Of a stretch of DNA of 37,614 nucleotides, positions 35,954-37,614 are shown one piece after another. The position numbers were made by a program, and so were the translations under genes. Position 1 is the first letter of the stretch; each line of letters opens with the position of its first letter. The DNA comes from an uncultured Bacteroidota bacterium (GTDB lineage: Bacteria; Bacteroidota; Bacteroidia; Flavobacteriales; Flavobacteriaceae), in NCBI GenBank assembly GCA_902616905.1, contig CACMUP010000014.1, positions 1 through 37,614 on the forward strand, given 5' to 3'. The notes under the pieces were generated by a model. It was not told the origin of the DNA, did no database searches, and saw only the letters and a program-made list of their open reading frames with translations.

Positions 35954-36265
35954 ATGAACCTAAAAACATTAAAAAGTAAAGAGATTATGCCTGGATTTCA
36001 TGGTAAAATGGTCCATGGTGAAACCATTACTTGGGCTTTTTGGACAGTTGAAAAAGATGCAGTTGTACCAGAGCATCATCATCCACATGAACAAATTATG
36101 CATGTAGTAAGTGGTGAATTTGAATTTACATTTGAAGGAAAAACTAAAGTTTATAACGAAGGTGATGTTGTATATATACCACCAAATTCCCCACATTCAG
36201 GAAAAGCAATTACCCCATGTACACTAATGGACGTTTTTAGCCCTGTAAGAGAAGAATACAAATAA
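35954..36265 (+). CDS. small cupin-domain protein
   Basis: A 103-residue single cupin barrel without a signal peptide, hence cytoplasmic. Metal-binding motif 1 is EHHHPHEQIMHVVSGEFEF (His41-His45, Gln47) and motif 2 is GDVVYIPPNSPHSG with His81, the usual ligands for iron, manganese or another divalent metal. It lies 3 bases before the SDR gene and is clearly co-transcribed; such pairs often act on the same small metabolite, but the substrate is not readable. Confidence 0.85.
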   Translation: MNLKTLKSKEIMPGFHGKMVHGETITWAFWTVEKDAVVPEHHHPHEQIMHVVSGEFEFTFEGKTKVYNEGDVVYIPPNSPHSGKAITPCTLMDVFSPVREEYK

Positions 36266-36268
36266 ATT

Positions 36269-37054
36269 ATGAGAATTGATTTAAAAGGAAAAAACGCATT
36301 AGTCGGTGGTAGTAGCAAAGGTATTGGAAAAGCCATATCAGAAAGACTTGCTGCATCTGGCGCCAATGTTACCCTTATGGCAAGAGATGAAAAAAAACTA
36401 AATAAAATAGTTCAAAGTCTTGATAAAAAACAGGGACAAAGTCATAAAATCCTTGTTGTAGACTTTTCTAACTATAATAATTTTTCAAAAATCATATCCA
36501 CTTTTTTCAGTAAAAACAAAATTGATATTCTAGTTAATAATACTCAGGGTCCTCCTGCAGGGGGAGCAGTAGAAAAAAATATAGATGACTATCAAGTAGC
36601 TTTTGATTTGCTTTTTAAATGTGCTGTTTTATCATCTTCACTTGCAATACAGCACATGCAAAATAATGATTGGGGACGCATTATAAATGTAGCCTCAATA
36701 TCAGTAAAAGAGCCCCTTAATTACCTTGTTCTATCTAACAGTATAAGAGCTGCACTTACTACTTGGGCAAAAAGTTTATCTGTTGATGTCGCAGTAAATA
36801 ATGTGACTGTAAATAATATTCTTACTGGATATTTTGATACCGAACGTATTGAGCAATTAAATTCCAAAAAAGCAGAGAAAATGAAAATCCCCATGTCAGA
36901 TGTGCGCAGGACAATGGAAGAATCAGTTCCTATGAAAAGGCTTGGAAAACCAGAAGAATATGCAAATTTAGTTTGCTTTTTAGCTTCCCAACAAGCCAGT
37001 TATATCACAGGAACTAATATTCCGATTGACGGGGGCCTTTTAAAATCTCTTTAG
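36269..37054 (+). CDS. SDR-family oxidoreductase with an altered active site
   Basis: A 261-residue short-chain dehydrogenase/reductase. The nucleotide-binding motif is GGSSKGIG (13-20, a variant of TGxxxGIG), then NNTQGPPAGG (90-99), GRIINVASIS with the usual Ser near 143, and DGG close to the C-terminus (GTNIPIDGG). Where the catalytic Tyr-x3-Lys should be, the sequence reads LSNSIRA, so Ser156 and Arg160 stand in for Tyr and Lys. This fits a divergent SDR subgroup with the NxGGPP-type motif. It is often labelled 3-oxoacyl-ACP reductase, but I would not assign that activity here. Confidence 0.88.
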   Translation: MRIDLKGKNALVGGSSKGIGKAISERLAASGANVTLMARDEKKLNKIVQSLDKKQGQSHKILVVDFSNYNNFSKIISTFFSKNKIDILVNNTQGPPAGGAVEKNIDDYQVAFDLLFKCAVLSSSLAIQHMQNNDWGRIINVASISVKEPLNYLVLSNSIRAALTTWAKSLSVDVAVNNVTVNNILTGYFDTERIEQLNSKKAEKMKIPMSDVRRTMEESVPMKRLGKPEEYANLVCFLASQQASYITGTNIPIDGGLLKSL

Positions 37055-37066
37055 TTTACAAATTAT

Positions 37067-37614
37067 TTATAAAGTAGTATAAAGCAAGGTCAATTCTTCT
37101 GAAGGAAGCATCTCTCTGGAATTCTGAAGTCCTTCCCAGGATTTTCTCGTAAGAAAGTCATCTCCAATATCCAATGTGTTTTCCCCTTTTTTATCAGTCA
37201 TAAAATTAAAAGCAATATGAGTAAATCCAGTTTTCAATTTTTTGGCTCCTTCATCTTTTGATATTATCTCACCTAGCCCCCAAAATTTTCTATAGCCGTC
37301 AAGTATTTGCTTTTGAGCAACAGGTTTCCATAATTGATCCTCATAATTGACAAAATCTTCATTTTTCTGCGTCATAAAATGAAAATTACACTTGTCACCT
37401 ATCTCCCACTCTAATCCTAACCAGCCCGTCGCGGATACCCATTTGAATTGTCTTTCCCTACGATCTTTAAAGATTCCTTTAAATTCAAGCATTTTTTCTA
37501 TTTGCTTTTTGCTTTTCCCTTTAAATGCTTTATAAACAACATCCCATAGTTTATCATAATTTTTAGGATTAGCATCTTGCTCAGCTGTGGTTCTTCTAAA
37601 AATATAATACTGTG
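37067..37614 (-). CDS. protein of unknown function, C-terminal part
   Basis: The frame stays open to the window edge, so the gene starts beyond it; 181 complete residues are visible, not just those after the internal ATG at 37492. I do not recognise the family. It is soluble, without hydrophobic segments: a Lys-rich helix (WDVVYKAFKGKSKKQIEK) leads into a mixed domain rich in Trp and Phe (FKWVSATGWLGLEWEIGDK, CNFHFMTQKN, FTHIAFNFMTDKKG). It is convergent with the SDR gene, their stops 12 bases apart. Confidence 0.7.
   Translation of the reverse strand, partial: QYYIFRRTTAEQDANPKNYDKLWDVVYKAFKGKSKKQIEKMLEFKGIFKDRRERQFKWVSATGWLGLEWEIGDKCNFHFMTQKNEDFVNYEDQLWKPVAQKQILDGYRKFWGLGEIISKDEGAKKLKTGFTHIAFNFMTDKKGENTLDIGDDFLTRKSWEGLQNSREMLPSEELTLLYTTL

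Overview
The window comes from an AT-rich genome of a Bacteroidetes bacterium, most likely a marine Flavobacteriia. Several things point there: TonB-dependent receptors with an N-terminal carboxypeptidase-regulatory-like domain; a giant surface protein ending in a type IX secretion (T9SS) type B sorting domain, followed at once by a PorP/SprF-family gene; -7 boxes of the Bacteroidetes form TAnnTTTG; and many lipoproteins. I see no rRNA, tRNA, CRISPR array, phage gene or transposase.

Layout. 1-5.7 kb is core: the 3' end of a GH3-family gene; trigger factor, ClpP and ClpX on the minus strand; then rpsP (with an unusual acidic repeat tail) and rimM on the plus strand. 5.7-13 kb is cell envelope: a TonB-dependent receptor, a Rieske lipoprotein, an unknown secreted protein, and a likely transition-metal (zinc?) island. 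That island has a His-rich 110-aa protein, a 44-aa Asp/His-rich lipoprotein, a larger lipoprotein and a ZnuD-like TonB receptor, with a perfect 17-bp inverted repeat at the likely promoter of the last two genes. 13.1-14.8 kb encodes the electron transfer flavoprotein EtfBA. 14.9-18.7 kb is a xylose operon (xylB, xylA) followed by a badly decayed formylglycine-generating-enzyme-like lipoprotein gene. 18.9-20.5 kb holds a twin-arginine TIM-barrel sugar isomerase/epimerase and a RidA-family lipoprotein gene broken at a poly-A run.

20.9-34.9 kb is the standout: an S41 peptidase lipoprotein, an approximately 3,880-residue secreted protein and a PorP/SprF protein, all on the plus strand and nearly touching. 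The giant protein is a calcium-binding-type rod of roughly 75 Asp-rich (DxDxDG, thrombospondin-3-like) motifs. It carries at least four copies of an unrecognised beta-rich module on a period of about 820-846 bp, RCC1-propeller repeats at both ends of the rod, a cadherin-like domain and a T9SS type B C-terminus. By analogy with SprB/SprF it is probably a cell-surface adhesin exported with the help of its downstream partner. Its signal peptide lies upstream of the first ATG, where the expected start codon reads ATC.

35-37.6 kb holds a small Cys-rich secreted protein, a remnant of a sugar-isomerase-like gene, a lipocalin-like lipoprotein, a cupin, an atypical SDR and the 3' part of an unknown gene. 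Several genes carry single-base indels in homopolymers, so some breaks could be assembly errors; the 14.9-15.9 kb pseudogene has too many lesions for that.
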